Assembly: GCA_030840415.1 (NCBI GenBank)
Contig: JAVEEO010000359.1
Span: forward strand, 1 to 10,264
Source: Pseudonocardiales bacterium
GTDB lineage: Bacteria; Actinomycetota; Actinomycetes; Mycobacteriales; Jatrophihabitantaceae
DNA length: 10,264 nt
Direction: 5' to 3'
In this document: positions 1 to 6,450 of the stretch, piece by piece
Layout of the letters: every line of letters begins with the position of its first letter
Position numbering within the stretch: position 1 is the first letter of the stretch
Program-made: the position numbers and the translations under genes
Notes under the pieces: generated by a model
The model's database searches: none
What the model was told of the DNA's origin: nothing
Seen by the model: only the letters and a program-made list of their open reading frames with translations

Positions 1-586
1 TCGGGTGCTGATCCAAGGCTTCGGCGTCGTCGGCTCGTCGGTGGCGCAGCATCTGAGCAGCGCGGGAGCGCACGTCATCGGCGTCAGTGACCGCGCAAAG
101 GCCGTCTACGACGCCGATGGACTGAGCCACGAAGGGCTGCTTGCCGCGACCGACGACAGCGGCCTGCTGCAGGCGGCCCGGTTGCGCTGCACGGTGGGCG
201 CGCGCGACGAGCTGCTCGCGCGGGAGGCGGACGTGCTCGTCCTGGCGGCCGGCTCGTCTCTCGTCGACGTCGAGGTCGCCGGGCGGGTCCACGCGCGACT
301 GGTTGTCGAAGCGGCGAACTCGGCGATCACCGATCCGGCGCGCGCGACGCTGCACCGGCGGGGGATCCGGGTGGTGCCCGATGTGGTGGCCAACAGCGCG
401 AGTGCCGCGCTGGTCGGCCACCAGATCGCTTCGGCCAACTCACGCCCGCCGGCGGCGCTGTGGGCCGAGATCGAGCGCTCGATCAGGAGCAGCACGGACG
501 AGGTCGAGGAGGTCTCCCGGCGCTTGGACATCGACTCCAAGACGGCATTCCGCCGGGTGTTCGACCGCGCAGCGCTGCCGAGGTAG
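1..586 (+). CDS. Glu/Leu/Phe/Val dehydrogenase family protein, C-terminal part (5' end outside window)
   Basis: The gene enters from upstream (reading frame begins at base 2), so only about 194 C-terminal residues are visible; whole members are about 350-420 residues. The family interconverts 2-oxo acids plus ammonia and L-amino acids with NAD(P)H. Visible is the Rossmann domain: glycine motif GFGVVG at window residues 6-11, then VIGVSD, where the acidic residue ending strand 2 favours NAD(H). The stretches VVEAAN and VVPDVVAN match the glutamate dehydrogenase core. The usual NAGGV after VVPD is NSASA here, and the usual NGP after EAAN is NSA, so this is a divergent member whose substrate I cannot name. 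It ends 11 bases before the hydrolase gene and is probably co-transcribed with it. The internal GTG at base 5 lies inside the Rossmann motif and is not the start. Family is fairly sure; function is not. Confidence 0.85.
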   Translation, partial: RVLIQGFGVVGSSVAQHLSSAGAHVIGVSDRAKAVYDADGLSHEGLLAATDDSGLLQAARLRCTVGARDELLAREADVLVLAAGSSLVDVEVAGRVHARLVVEAANSAITDPARATLHRRGIRVVPDVVANSASAALVGHQIASANSRPPAALWAEIERSIRSSTDEVEEVSRRLDIDSKTAFRRVFDRAALPR

Positions 587-593
587 GAAAGAG
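585..593 (+). promoter_or_regulatory. Ribosome binding site of the alpha/beta hydrolase gene
   Basis: The purine-rich AGGAAAGAG overlaps the stop codon of the dehydrogenase and sits 4 bases before ATG 598. It picks this ATG over upstream in-frame starts, which lie inside the dehydrogenase gene, and suggests translational coupling. Confidence 0.5.
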
Positions 594-597
594 CCGG

Positions 598-1461
598 ATG
601 ACGAGCGCCTGCGCCGATTGGCCGCCCCTCGACTGCGAGCGAGGCTCGCTGGCCGTGGCCGGACTGGTGATCCGGTATCACTACACGGCCCCCGACCCGG
701 ATAAGCCGTGGCTGCTGATCGCATTGCCGTTCGGGATCCCGGTGGAGATCGCGGCCGCCGCGCTGGATGCCTTCCGGCCGGCGTTCAACGTCATCACCTG
801 GGCGAACCGCTATGCCCTGGACCTCGACGTGCCGTTCAGCGGCGACGAGCCGCTGTCGCCAACCGACCACGTCGAGGACATGCTGTCCGTCCTGGCGGAG
901 CTGGGGGTCCGGCGCTGCCGGCTGATCGGCTACTGCTCGGGAGCGGGGATCGCGCTCGTCGCGGCGAGGGAGCATCCGGATCGGTTCAGCGACCTCGTGC
1001 TCGTCAACGGGGAGTTCCAGCTCTTCCAGCGCGGTCACGTCGCCACGGCGTATCAGCGAAGCATCGACAGCTTCCTCCCGGTCGTGGCGCGCGACCGGGA
1101 AACCGCGGAATCGATCTTCTCCACGATGGCCGAGGTCGCGGCGGCCGGCGAGGTGCCCGACTCGCTGCTGCAGCGGCAGATGAACTATCCCTTCGGTCAC
1201 GTGGAGCGGCTGTTCCGCTACGCGAGGAGCTACCTGGCCTACCGCGACTTCGACGCCGCGACCGTGGCCGGCGGCGTGCCTCAGAGCACCCTCGTCATCG
1301 CGGGCCGCCGGGACGAGCACACGGATCCGGAGAACTCCCAGGCCATTGCGCAGGCGATCCCACGAGCCACGCTGCTGATGGACGACGAGGGCGACCACTA
1401 CGCCTTTTGCAAGCCGCGTTCGGCGACCCTGGCCGCGATCACGCGCCACCTCCGAGGCTGA
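598..1461 (+). CDS. Alpha/beta hydrolase with a cysteine nucleophile
   Basis: A 287-residue alpha/beta-fold hydrolase, presumably cytoplasmic since no signal peptide is visible. The nucleophile elbow is GYCSG with Cys113 where Ser is usual. Asp239 (in AGRRDEHTD) and His267 (in EGDHYAF) are placed as the acid and base of a triad. Cys elbows are known in dienelactone hydrolases and some biosynthetic acyl-transfer or thioesterase-like enzymes, so a slow hydrolase or an acyltransferase are both possible. The segment of about residues 140-215, with many aromatics, would form the lid. It follows the dehydrogenase by 11 bases and its stop is 2 bases before the antiporter start, so the three form an operon. 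Possible roles are release of an acyl or ester intermediate of the pathway (inference). The fold is certain; the substrate is unknown. Confidence 0.85.
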   Translation: MTSACADWPPLDCERGSLAVAGLVIRYHYTAPDPDKPWLLIALPFGIPVEIAAAALDAFRPAFNVITWANRYALDLDVPFSGDEPLSPTDHVEDMLSVLAELGVRRCRLIGYCSGAGIALVAAREHPDRFSDLVLVNGEFQLFQRGHVATAYQRSIDSFLPVVARDRETAESIFSTMAEVAAAGEVPDSLLQRQMNYPFGHVERLFRYARSYLAYRDFDAATVAGGVPQSTLVIAGRRDEHTDPENSQAIAQAIPRATLLMDDEGDHYAFCKPRSATLAAITRHLRG

Positions 1462-1463
1462 CC

Positions 1464-3311
1464 ATGCTCAATGTCGGGGTCGCGCGCCGGTCGGTTTCCC
1501 GGGCCGCTCTGACCTACGGTGCCCTCGTCGCCGTCCCCGCGATCATCGCGTTCTGGCTGCTGCGAAGCGCCGATGTGCCCGCCGCCCGGCCGCTGCAGCA
1601 CCCCCCGGCACCACTGGTCGACCACGTGGGGCAGGTGCTGGTCGCAGCCCTGGTCACCGTGGCGGTCGCCGGCGTCCTCGGCCTGGCCTTCCGCGGCATG
1701 GGCCAGTCAGCGGTGGTGGGCGAGATGGTCGCGGGCATCCTGCTCGGTCCGTCCGCCCTGGGCGTGGCAGCACCGGGGCTGCAAGCGCGGCTGTTCCCGC
1801 CCGGTGTACTCGCGTCGCTGAATGTGCTGGCGCAGGTCGGCGTGCTGTTCTTCATGTTCTTCATCGGATTGGAAGTCCCGCTCGAGATCCTCCGGCGGGT
1901 GCGCGGCGCGGCGCTGCCGATCGGCCATGCCGCAATGGCGGTGCCATTCGTCCTGGGCACGGTGCTGGTCCTGTTCCTGCGCAAGGACTTCCAGCCCGCC
2001 GGGGTCGCCGGTCTGCCGTTCGCCCTCTTCGTGGCGCTCTCCATGAGCGTCACCGCCTTTCCGGTGCTGGCCCGCATCCTGTCCGACCGGAAGCTGCTCG
2101 GCACTCACCTCGGCACGCTCGGGCTGGCCGCCGCCGGAATCGGTGACGTCACCGCGTGGTGCGCGCTGGGCGTCGTGGTCGCCAAGGTGCGCAACGGCTC
2201 ATCGAGCCGCTTCCTGATCTCGGCCGGAGCCGTCCTGGCCTTCGCCGCGTTCCTGTGGCTGGTGGCGCGGCCGCTCCTGGCCGCCGCGATCGCCCGGATC
2301 GAACGGGCGAGCAGTGGAGTGCCGGCGATCGGCATGCTGATCGCAGGTTTCGTGCTGGGCTGCGCCGCGTTGACCAACTGGTTCGGTGTGCACGCCATCT
2401 TCGGCGCCTTCCTCGCCGGCCTGGTCATGCCCCGCTCGTCCCGGACCGTGCGGGACTTCGCCTCCCGGTGCGATGGGTTCACCATGTGGGTGTTGCTGCC
2501 GCTGTTCTTCACCACGATCGGCCTGCAGACCCGGCTTCAGTCCGTCGCCGACAGCAGCCTCACCGTGCTGGCCCTGGTGATGGGCGTCGCCGTGGTGGGC
2601 AAGGTCGGTGGCACCGCGGCAGCGGCGCTGCTGACGGGCGAGGACGGCCGCAGCGCGCTTTCCCTCGGCGTGATGATGAACTGCCGGGGGCTGACCGAGC
2701 TGGTAGTCCTCAACATCGGGGCGAGCCTGGGCGTGATCTCGACCGATCTGTTCAGCCTGCTGGTCTTCATGACCGTCTGCACGACCGTCATGACCGACCC
2801 GCTGCTGCGGTTGTTGGCCCGGAAACGCCCGGCTGAGACGCCCGTGGTGGAAGGTCCCGAGCCGCACGCCGGGTATGAGGACTTCACCGGTGCCACCATC
2901 ATCACGACCGGTCAGGGTGAAACGGTCTCGGGGGCGGCGGTCGACTCGTTCACCTCGGTGTCTCTGGAACCGCCCCTCGTGCTGTTCTGCCTGCACTCGC
3001 AGTCGCGCCTGCGGCAGGTGCTGGAAACGGCGCAGACCTTCACCGTCAATTTCTTCGCCCAGTCACAACAGGATCTGGCCTGGCCGTCCGCCGACGGCGA
3101 GACCGCCGTGGTGCGCGATTTCCCCCACCACATCTCGCCCTCCGGACTGCCGGTGCTGAGCGACGCGCTGGCGCACGCCGGTTGCCGTGTCACGCGTCAG
3201 ATCGACGCGGGCGATCATGTGATCGTGCTCGGCACGGTGATCGAGCGGGGACTGCTGCGAAACGGTCACCATGCGGCCGTCCCGCTCAACGGCGACGGGT
3301 GGATCCGCTGA
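1464..3311 (+). CDS. Cation/proton antiporter (CPA2 type) fused to a flavin-reductase-like domain
   Basis: A 615-residue two-part protein. Residues about 15-455 are a CPA2-type Na+(K+)/H+ antiporter with roughly a dozen hydrophobic segments. Family marks are VVGEMVAGILLGPSALG (84-100), FFMFFIGLE (129-137), GIGDVTAW (225-232) with the ion-binding Asp228, FGVHAIFGAFLAGLVMP (307-323) and MNCRGLTELVVLNIG (405-419). In most relatives the residue before Asp228 is Asn; here it is Gly. After a short linker (about 455-473), residues 474-615 resemble the FMN-binding split barrel of flavin reductases: an SFTSVSLEPPLVLFCL block (495-510), TFTVNFFA (525-532) and GDHVIVLGTV (583-592). That part should lie in the cytoplasm. 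ATG 1464 follows the hydrolase stop by 2 bases, with only a weak CGAGG before it. The role may be redox-sensitive ion exchange, self-protection or export for the pathway (inference). Confidence 0.88.
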   Translation: MLNVGVARRSVSRAALTYGALVAVPAIIAFWLLRSADVPAARPLQHPPAPLVDHVGQVLVAALVTVAVAGVLGLAFRGMGQSAVVGEMVAGILLGPSALGVAAPGLQARLFPPGVLASLNVLAQVGVLFFMFFIGLEVPLEILRRVRGAALPIGHAAMAVPFVLGTVLVLFLRKDFQPAGVAGLPFALFVALSMSVTAFPVLARILSDRKLLGTHLGTLGLAAAGIGDVTAWCALGVVVAKVRNGSSSRFLISAGAVLAFAAFLWLVARPLLAAAIARIERASSGVPAIGMLIAGFVLGCAALTNWFGVHAIFGAFLAGLVMPRSSRTVRDFASRCDGFTMWVLLPLFFTTIGLQTRLQSVADSSLTVLALVMGVAVVGKVGGTAAAALLTGEDGRSALSLGVMMNCRGLTELVVLNIGASLGVISTDLFSLLVFMTVCTTVMTDPLLRLLARKRPAETPVVEGPEPHAGYEDFTGATIITTGQGETVSGAAVDSFTSVSLEPPLVLFCLHSQSRLRQVLETAQTFTVNFFAQSQQDLAWPSADGETAVVRDFPHHISPSGLPVLSDALAHAGCRVTRQIDAGDHVIVLGTVIERGLLRNGHHAAVPLNGDGWIR

Positions 3312-3401
3312 TCCGCCGGGCGGTCGCGACCGGCCTACCAGCGGACCCCGGGACCGCGGTTTCCGGACCGGGCCGGGAGGCAACCGCGTAGTCTCGCGGC
3401 T
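3312..3401. other. Intergenic gap with a 12-base palindrome
   Basis: The 90 bases between antiporter and PLP gene hold the perfect palindrome CGGTCGCGACCG (3321-3332), 9 bases after the antiporter stop. It could fold as a 4-bp stem or bind a dimeric regulator. No U-rich tract follows, so a terminator is only possible. The right end carries the -10 element listed separately. Confidence 0.35.
3389..3394 (+). promoter_or_regulatory. Probable -10 element for leaderless PLP-enzyme gene
   Basis: TAGTCT fits the actinobacterial TANNNT -10 pattern and ends 7 bases before GTG 3402, so transcription would begin at or very near the start codon. No Shine-Dalgarno sequence stands before GTG 3402 or ATG 3405, as expected for a leaderless message. 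A -35 at the right distance is poor (GGACCG at 3365-3370, spacer 18). Confidence 0.45.
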
Positions 3402-4337
3402 GTGATGACTGATCCTTCCTCCATCCTCGGCGCGATCGGCAACACCCCGCTGGTCCGGCTGCGCGGGTGCGCGCCTGCCAACGGCGCCGAGGTGTGGGTC
3501 AAGCTCGAATACCTCAATCCGACGGGGTCGATGAAGGACCGCATGGCGCTGGCCATGGTCGAGGGTGCCGAGCGCGATGAGTTGCTGCGACCTGGTGACA
3601 CGCTCGTCGAGTACACCAGCGGGAGCACCGGGCCGTCGCTTGCGTTGGTGGGACGGGCGAAGGGCTACGGCGTTCGGATCGTGATGGCGGACTGCTTCAC
3701 CGAGGAGCGCTTCCAGTTGTTGCGGGTGCTCGGTGCCGAGATCGACGTCGTGCCGTCGGTCGAGGGCCGGCCGCGGATCACCACGCGCGACATCGAGAAT
3801 ATGACGCGCCGGGCGGAGGAACTCGCCCGCGAGCCGGGTCACTACGCGACGGATCAGTTCAACAACCCCTACCCCGCCATCCACCACCGCGATCATCTCG
3901 GTCGCGAAATCTGGGAGCAGACCCAGGGCCGCGTGACCGGGTTCGTCCAGGGCATCGGCACCGCGGCATCGCTGATGGGCGTGGCGCAGGCGCTGAGGCC
4001 ACACGGTGTCTTCATCCATGCACTCGAACCTGCCGGCTCGGCCGCACTGACCGGTGGTCCGCGTGGCGCCTTCGCGATGCAGGGCTGGGCCGGATTCGTG
4101 GTCCCGCAGTGGAATGCCGCCATGGTCGATGCGGTCGACGCGATCGGTGACGACGAAGCGAAAGCGATGATGTTGCGCCTCGCAGGTGAGGACGGGATCT
4201 TCGCCGGCATCTCGACGGGGGCGAATGTGGTCGGCGCTCACCGGCTTGCGGAGCGTCTCGGGCCGGGTGCGGTGATCGTCACGCTCGCCGTCGACTCGGC
4301 GTTCAAGTACCTGACCGTGAGTCCGCTGGCGCCCTAG
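3402..4337 (+). CDS. Cysteine synthase-family PLP enzyme, divergent
   Basis: A 311-residue fold-type II PLP enzyme of the O-acetylserine sulfhydrylase / cystathionine beta-synthase family, close to the usual length of about 310. The N-terminal IGNTPLVRL (12-20) and NPTGSMKDR (39-47) with Schiff-base Lys45 are standard. Two cofactor loops are not. TSGNTG reads TSGSTG (72-77), so the Asn that normally contacts the PLP ring oxygen is Ser. The phosphate loop, normally GTGGTxxG, reads QGIGTAASLMG (183-193). The usual IQGIGAG is MQGWAG (226-231), and AGISTGA (268-274) is close to normal. This argues for beta-replacement or beta-elimination with an unusual acceptor or leaving group rather than housekeeping cysteine synthesis (inference). 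GTG 3402 and ATG 3405 are both possible starts; the -10 spacing favours GTG. It lies between the antiporter and an amino-acid permease, consistent with synthesis of a non-protein amino acid. Confidence 0.88.
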   Translation: MMTDPSSILGAIGNTPLVRLRGCAPANGAEVWVKLEYLNPTGSMKDRMALAMVEGAERDELLRPGDTLVEYTSGSTGPSLALVGRAKGYGVRIVMADCFTEERFQLLRVLGAEIDVVPSVEGRPRITTRDIENMTRRAEELAREPGHYATDQFNNPYPAIHHRDHLGREIWEQTQGRVTGFVQGIGTAASLMGVAQALRPHGVFIHALEPAGSAALTGGPRGAFAMQGWAGFVVPQWNAAMVDAVDAIGDDEAKAMMLRLAGEDGIFAGISTGANVVGAHRLAERLGPGAVIVTLAVDSAFKYLTVSPLAP

Positions 4338-4349
4338 ACCGTGGTGACC

Positions 4350-4399
4350 CTGACAGGTCCTTTCCAGCCGAGTGTCAGCGATTGACGGCCGTCCGGCCG
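4350..4399 (+). terminator. Possible terminator hairpins after the PLP-enzyme gene
   Basis: Two inverted repeats lie downstream of the PLP-gene stop: CTGACA (4350-4355) with TGTCAG (4373-4378), spacer 17, and CGGCC (4386-4390) with GGCCG (4395-4399), loop GTCC. The second is a tight GC hairpin 48 bases after the stop. Neither has a U-tract, which is common for actinobacterial terminators. The first repeat could instead be an operator for the permease. Confidence 0.3.
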
Positions 4400-4458
4400 A
4401 GAGTGGCGCCTGGCACAGCACGCACGTGATGCATTGCACCAAACCGGCCACCCGCCGC

Positions 4459-4487
4459 TGGCCATACCACCCGTCATGCTTCAAACT
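4459..4487 (+). promoter_or_regulatory. Weak promoter candidate for the permease (leaderless)
   Basis: TGGCCA (4459-4464, four of six bases of the -35 consensus) and CAAACT (4482-4487) are 17 bases apart. The second ends 7 bases before GTG 4495, which has no ribosome binding site. The arrangement would give a leaderless mRNA. The hexamers are weak and this could be chance. Confidence 0.22.
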
Positions 4488-4494
4488 GGCGCAT

Positions 4495-5799
4495 GTGACC
4501 CGCGAACTCCAGCGGCCCGCTGTTCCTCTTGGCCTGCAACGCAATATCGGGCTGGGCCAGGCGGTCGCGCTCTACGTCAGCGCCATCCTGGGCGCCGGCG
4601 TGCTGGTGCTGCCGGGACAAGCAGCCACCCTGGCGGGTCCGGCAGCCCTGGTGGCCTGGGGCTTCAGTTGCGTGCTCGGTATCCCGCTGGCGTTGACCTT
4701 TGCCGCGCTGGCGACCCGACTCCCCGATGCCGGCGGGGTCTCGACCTACGCCTCGGCCGCCTTCGGAACCTCGGCAGGCGTGGTGGCCGGCTGGTGGTAC
4801 TTCACCGCCGGATCGGTGGGGCTGACCATCGTGCCGCTCACCGGCGGCTACTACCTGGCGGCCGCATTCGATCTCGACCCCGGGTGGAGCTACCTGATCG
4901 CGCTTGCCATCCTGGCAACAGCGGTGGCGTCCAACCTCGCCGGGATCAGGACCAGTAGCCGGGCGCAGATCGGCCTGGCGTTCGCGGTCGGCACTGTGCT
5001 GCTGCTGGCCAGTATCTTCGCCATCCCACGGGCCGAGGCCTCGCGGTTGACGCCCTTCACACCGCACGGCCTCGGCGGGATCGGCAGTGCGGTGGTCATC
5101 CTGTTCTTCGCCTTCTCCGGCTGGGAAGCCGTCGCGCACCTGGCCGAGGAATTCCACGACAGCCAGCGCGATCTCATGCGCGCGACCGTGATCACCATCG
5201 TCGTGGTCACGGTTCTCTACCTGTCGGTGGCCGCCGCGGTGATCCTCACCGGAACCTACGGCAACGAGCAACTGGACCATTTCGCGATCGGCACGCTCCT
5301 CGAGGACGCCGTCGGCGTCAACGCGGCCATCGGATCGGCGGTCCTCGCGCTGATCATCAGCCTCGGCACCACGAATGCGTTTCTCGCCTCGGTGTCGCGG
5401 CTGGGCTACGCGCTGGCCCGCGACGGCTGGTTCCCGCGACCGCTCAGCCGGTTGACCCGGCGCTCCACGCCGGCAGGCAGCATCTGCCTGGTCGCTTCCA
5501 TCAGCGCCGGCGGGCTCGGGCTGGCCTGGATCTTCGACTGGGGAACCGAGGACATCGTCTACATCCCCTCCACTCTGATCATCGTCGTGTACCTGCTCGG
5601 CACCGCCGCCGGCGTCAAATTGCTCGAAGGAAAGGGGCGGATGCTGGCGGGGATCGGCTTCGTCATGACGCTGTGCACGTTGCCGTCCGCCCTCGGCCAT
5701 GTTCTGGTACCCGTCGGAACCGCCGTGCTGGCATTGACCTACCGCTGGGCGGTCACCCGCAACAGGAAGCTGTCGGAGCGTCCCACTTCTCAGCCGTGA
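4495..5799 (+). CDS. APC-superfamily amino-acid permease (possible exporter)
   Basis: A 434-residue integral membrane protein with about 11-12 hydrophobic segments. The first segment carries LGQAVALYVSAILGAGVLVLP, the unwound-helix signature (Gly-x-Gly region) of APC transporters. Other family marks are an FSGWEAVAHLAEEF stretch in the middle and the SRLGYALARDGWFP motif that usually sits between the eighth and ninth helices. The closest characterised type I can think of is the YjeH methionine/branched-chain amino-acid exporter group, but direction and substrate are not shown by sequence. The frame is open from GTG 4372, yet those extra 41 residues are rich in His, Cys and Trp and unlike a transporter N-terminus, so I chose GTG 4495, 19 residues before the first membrane helix. 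Its place after the PLP enzyme suggests export or uptake of that enzyme's substrate or product (inference). A strong hairpin follows the stop. Confidence 0.85.
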   Translation: MTRELQRPAVPLGLQRNIGLGQAVALYVSAILGAGVLVLPGQAATLAGPAALVAWGFSCVLGIPLALTFAALATRLPDAGGVSTYASAAFGTSAGVVAGWWYFTAGSVGLTIVPLTGGYYLAAAFDLDPGWSYLIALAILATAVASNLAGIRTSSRAQIGLAFAVGTVLLLASIFAIPRAEASRLTPFTPHGLGGIGSAVVILFFAFSGWEAVAHLAEEFHDSQRDLMRATVITIVVVTVLYLSVAAAVILTGTYGNEQLDHFAIGTLLEDAVGVNAAIGSAVLALIISLGTTNAFLASVSRLGYALARDGWFPRPLSRLTRRSTPAGSICLVASISAGGLGLAWIFDWGTEDIVYIPSTLIIVVYLLGTAAGVKLLEGKGRMLAGIGFVMTLCTLPSALGHVLVPVGTAVLALTYRWAVTRNRKLSERPTSQP

Positions 5800-5802
5800 C
5801 CG

Positions 5803-5822
5803 GGCCGGCGAACTGGCCGGCC
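5803..5822. terminator. GC-rich hairpin between convergent permease and VOC genes
   Basis: GGCCGGC (5803-5809) pairs perfectly with GCCGGCC (5816-5822) around the 6-base loop GAACTG, starting 4 bases after the permease stop. There is no U-run, so it would be a U-less intrinsic terminator or a block to read-through. It serves the permease most naturally and could also stop VOC transcripts arriving on the other strand 70 bases beyond their stop codon. Confidence 0.5.
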
Positions 5823-5892
5823 ACCGGGGCGAACCGCATCCGCAACGGTCGCCACCGACTTCGGCGAAGGCTCGTCAATCGCGCCTCAAACG

Positions 5893-6288
5893 TCAGAACT
5901 GGTCGGGCAGGCCGTCGTCGATGCAGAGGATGTTGCCCTCGCTGTCGGTGAACCAGGCGGCCTTGCCCATGCCCGCCAACGAGGCGACATTGTCCTGCCA
6001 CTGCACGCCGGGCATGTCGTACTGCTCGAAGGTGACACCCTTCTGCTTGAGCTCGCGGACCTCGGCGTCGACATCGCTGACATGCCATTGGGCGATGGTG
6101 TGCCCGGCCTGGCCGGCGTATTCGGTCTGGTAGATGCTGAAGACCGCGCCACCGGCAGTCCGGTAGACCAACATCAGGTCGGCCATCTCGAAGGACGGGG
6201 TGAGGCCGAGCTTGTCGGCGTAGAACTCCCGAGCCCTCTTCAGGTCGCCGGCCGGGATGTTCGCGGTGACCGTTGCGCTGTTGAGCAT
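5893..6288 (-). CDS. VOC-superfamily (glyoxalase/bleomycin-resistance fold) protein
   Basis: A 131-residue single VOC-domain protein with the beta-alpha-beta-beta-beta pattern twice. The first module has an ATVTANIPAGDLKRAREFYADK stem typical of the superfamily (opening strand then the REFY helix, residues about 5-26). The second runs from WHVSDVDAEV through WFTDSEGNILCIDD (about 68-125). The usual first-strand metal-binding His is absent, so it may bind a ligand or sequester a compound rather than catalyse a metal-dependent reaction. ATG 6288 has a good GGGGAG ribosome binding site 5 bases upstream; the 45 upstream in-frame codons are noncoding-like (many Arg, Cys, Pro). It runs convergent to the permease and lies downstream of the phage-type small gene with a 162-base gap containing its own promoter and a CRP-like palindrome. 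Substrate unknown. Confidence 0.88.
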   Translation of the reverse strand: MLNSATVTANIPAGDLKRAREFYADKLGLTPSFEMADLMLVYRTAGGAVFSIYQTEYAGQAGHTIAQWHVSDVDAEVRELKQKGVTFEQYDMPGVQWQDNVASLAGMGKAAWFTDSEGNILCIDDGLPDQF

Positions 6289-6306
6289 GACGACTCCCCG
6301 TTGTCG

Positions 6307-6326
6307 GGTGCGCTTGCGCGCGCACC
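6307..6326 (-). repeat. Inverted repeat in the VOC gene leader
   Basis: GGTGCGC (6307-6313) and GCGCACC (6320-6326) can form a 7-bp stem with a 6-base loop in the predicted 5' untranslated region of the VOC mRNA, about 10 bases upstream of its ribosome binding site. It could be an mRNA hairpin affecting translation or a protein-binding site. Chance is possible in such GC-rich DNA. Confidence 0.4.
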
Positions 6327-6381
6327 GTGCCGCGACCGCGCCACCGCCCGGATGGGGATCGAACCGGCGACAGCAGGGCCA

Positions 6382-6397
6382 TGTGATCCGGATCACA
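6382..6397. promoter_or_regulatory. Perfect CRP/GlxR-type operator palindrome
   Basis: TGTGATCCGGATCACA is a perfect 16-base palindrome and an exact match to TGTGA-N6-TCACA, the binding consensus of CRP-family regulators including mycobacterial Crp and corynebacterial GlxR. It lies 94 bases upstream of the VOC start codon and overlaps the last two bases of the predicted -10 element and the expected transcription start. That position would fit repression by cAMP-bound regulator (inference). I noticed no second match in the window. Confidence 0.7.
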
Positions 6398-6423
6398 ATA
6401 CGGAAGGGTTCGAAGGCGGGCAA
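6395..6423 (-). promoter_or_regulatory. Predicted promoter of the VOC gene
   Basis: Read on the minus strand, TTGCCC (6423-6418) and TATTGT (6400-6395) are separated by exactly 17 bases; each matches four of six consensus bases. The start site would be near 6388, giving a leader of about 100 bases with the hairpin at 6307-6326. The CRP-like palindrome overlaps the -10 end. Confidence 0.5.
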
Positions 6424-6450
6424 GGGCGCGGTCGACGCTCTGGCGCGTTG

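Noticed and set aside
106..1449. Long 447-residue open frame on the minus strand
   Set aside because: It is antisense to the dehydrogenase and hydrolase, is very rich in Arg, Ala and His, has no ribosome site and shows no family features; a by-product of GC-rich codons.
4372..4494. N-terminal extension of the permease from GTG 4372
   Set aside because: The 41 residues are rich in His, Cys and Trp, have no ribosome site and do not resemble the start of an APC transporter.
3063..4544. Long 493-residue minus-strand open frame
   Set aside because: Shadow of the antiporter tail and PLP gene with His/Arg/Asp-rich low-quality protein; the plus strand carries clear family motifs.
1..5799. Horizontal transfer of region A judged by base composition
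   Set aside because: A hand count of 50 codons each in the PLP and thioesterase genes gave the same share of A/T-ending codons, so I see no composition break that supports it.
6341..6400. tRNA-like T-loop string (minus strand GGTTCGATCCC) suggesting a tRNA gene or attachment site
   Set aside because: The flanking 5-base arms do not pair beyond two bases, no acceptor stem, anticodon arm or CCA fits, and the neighbouring palindrome is better explained as a CRP-type operator.
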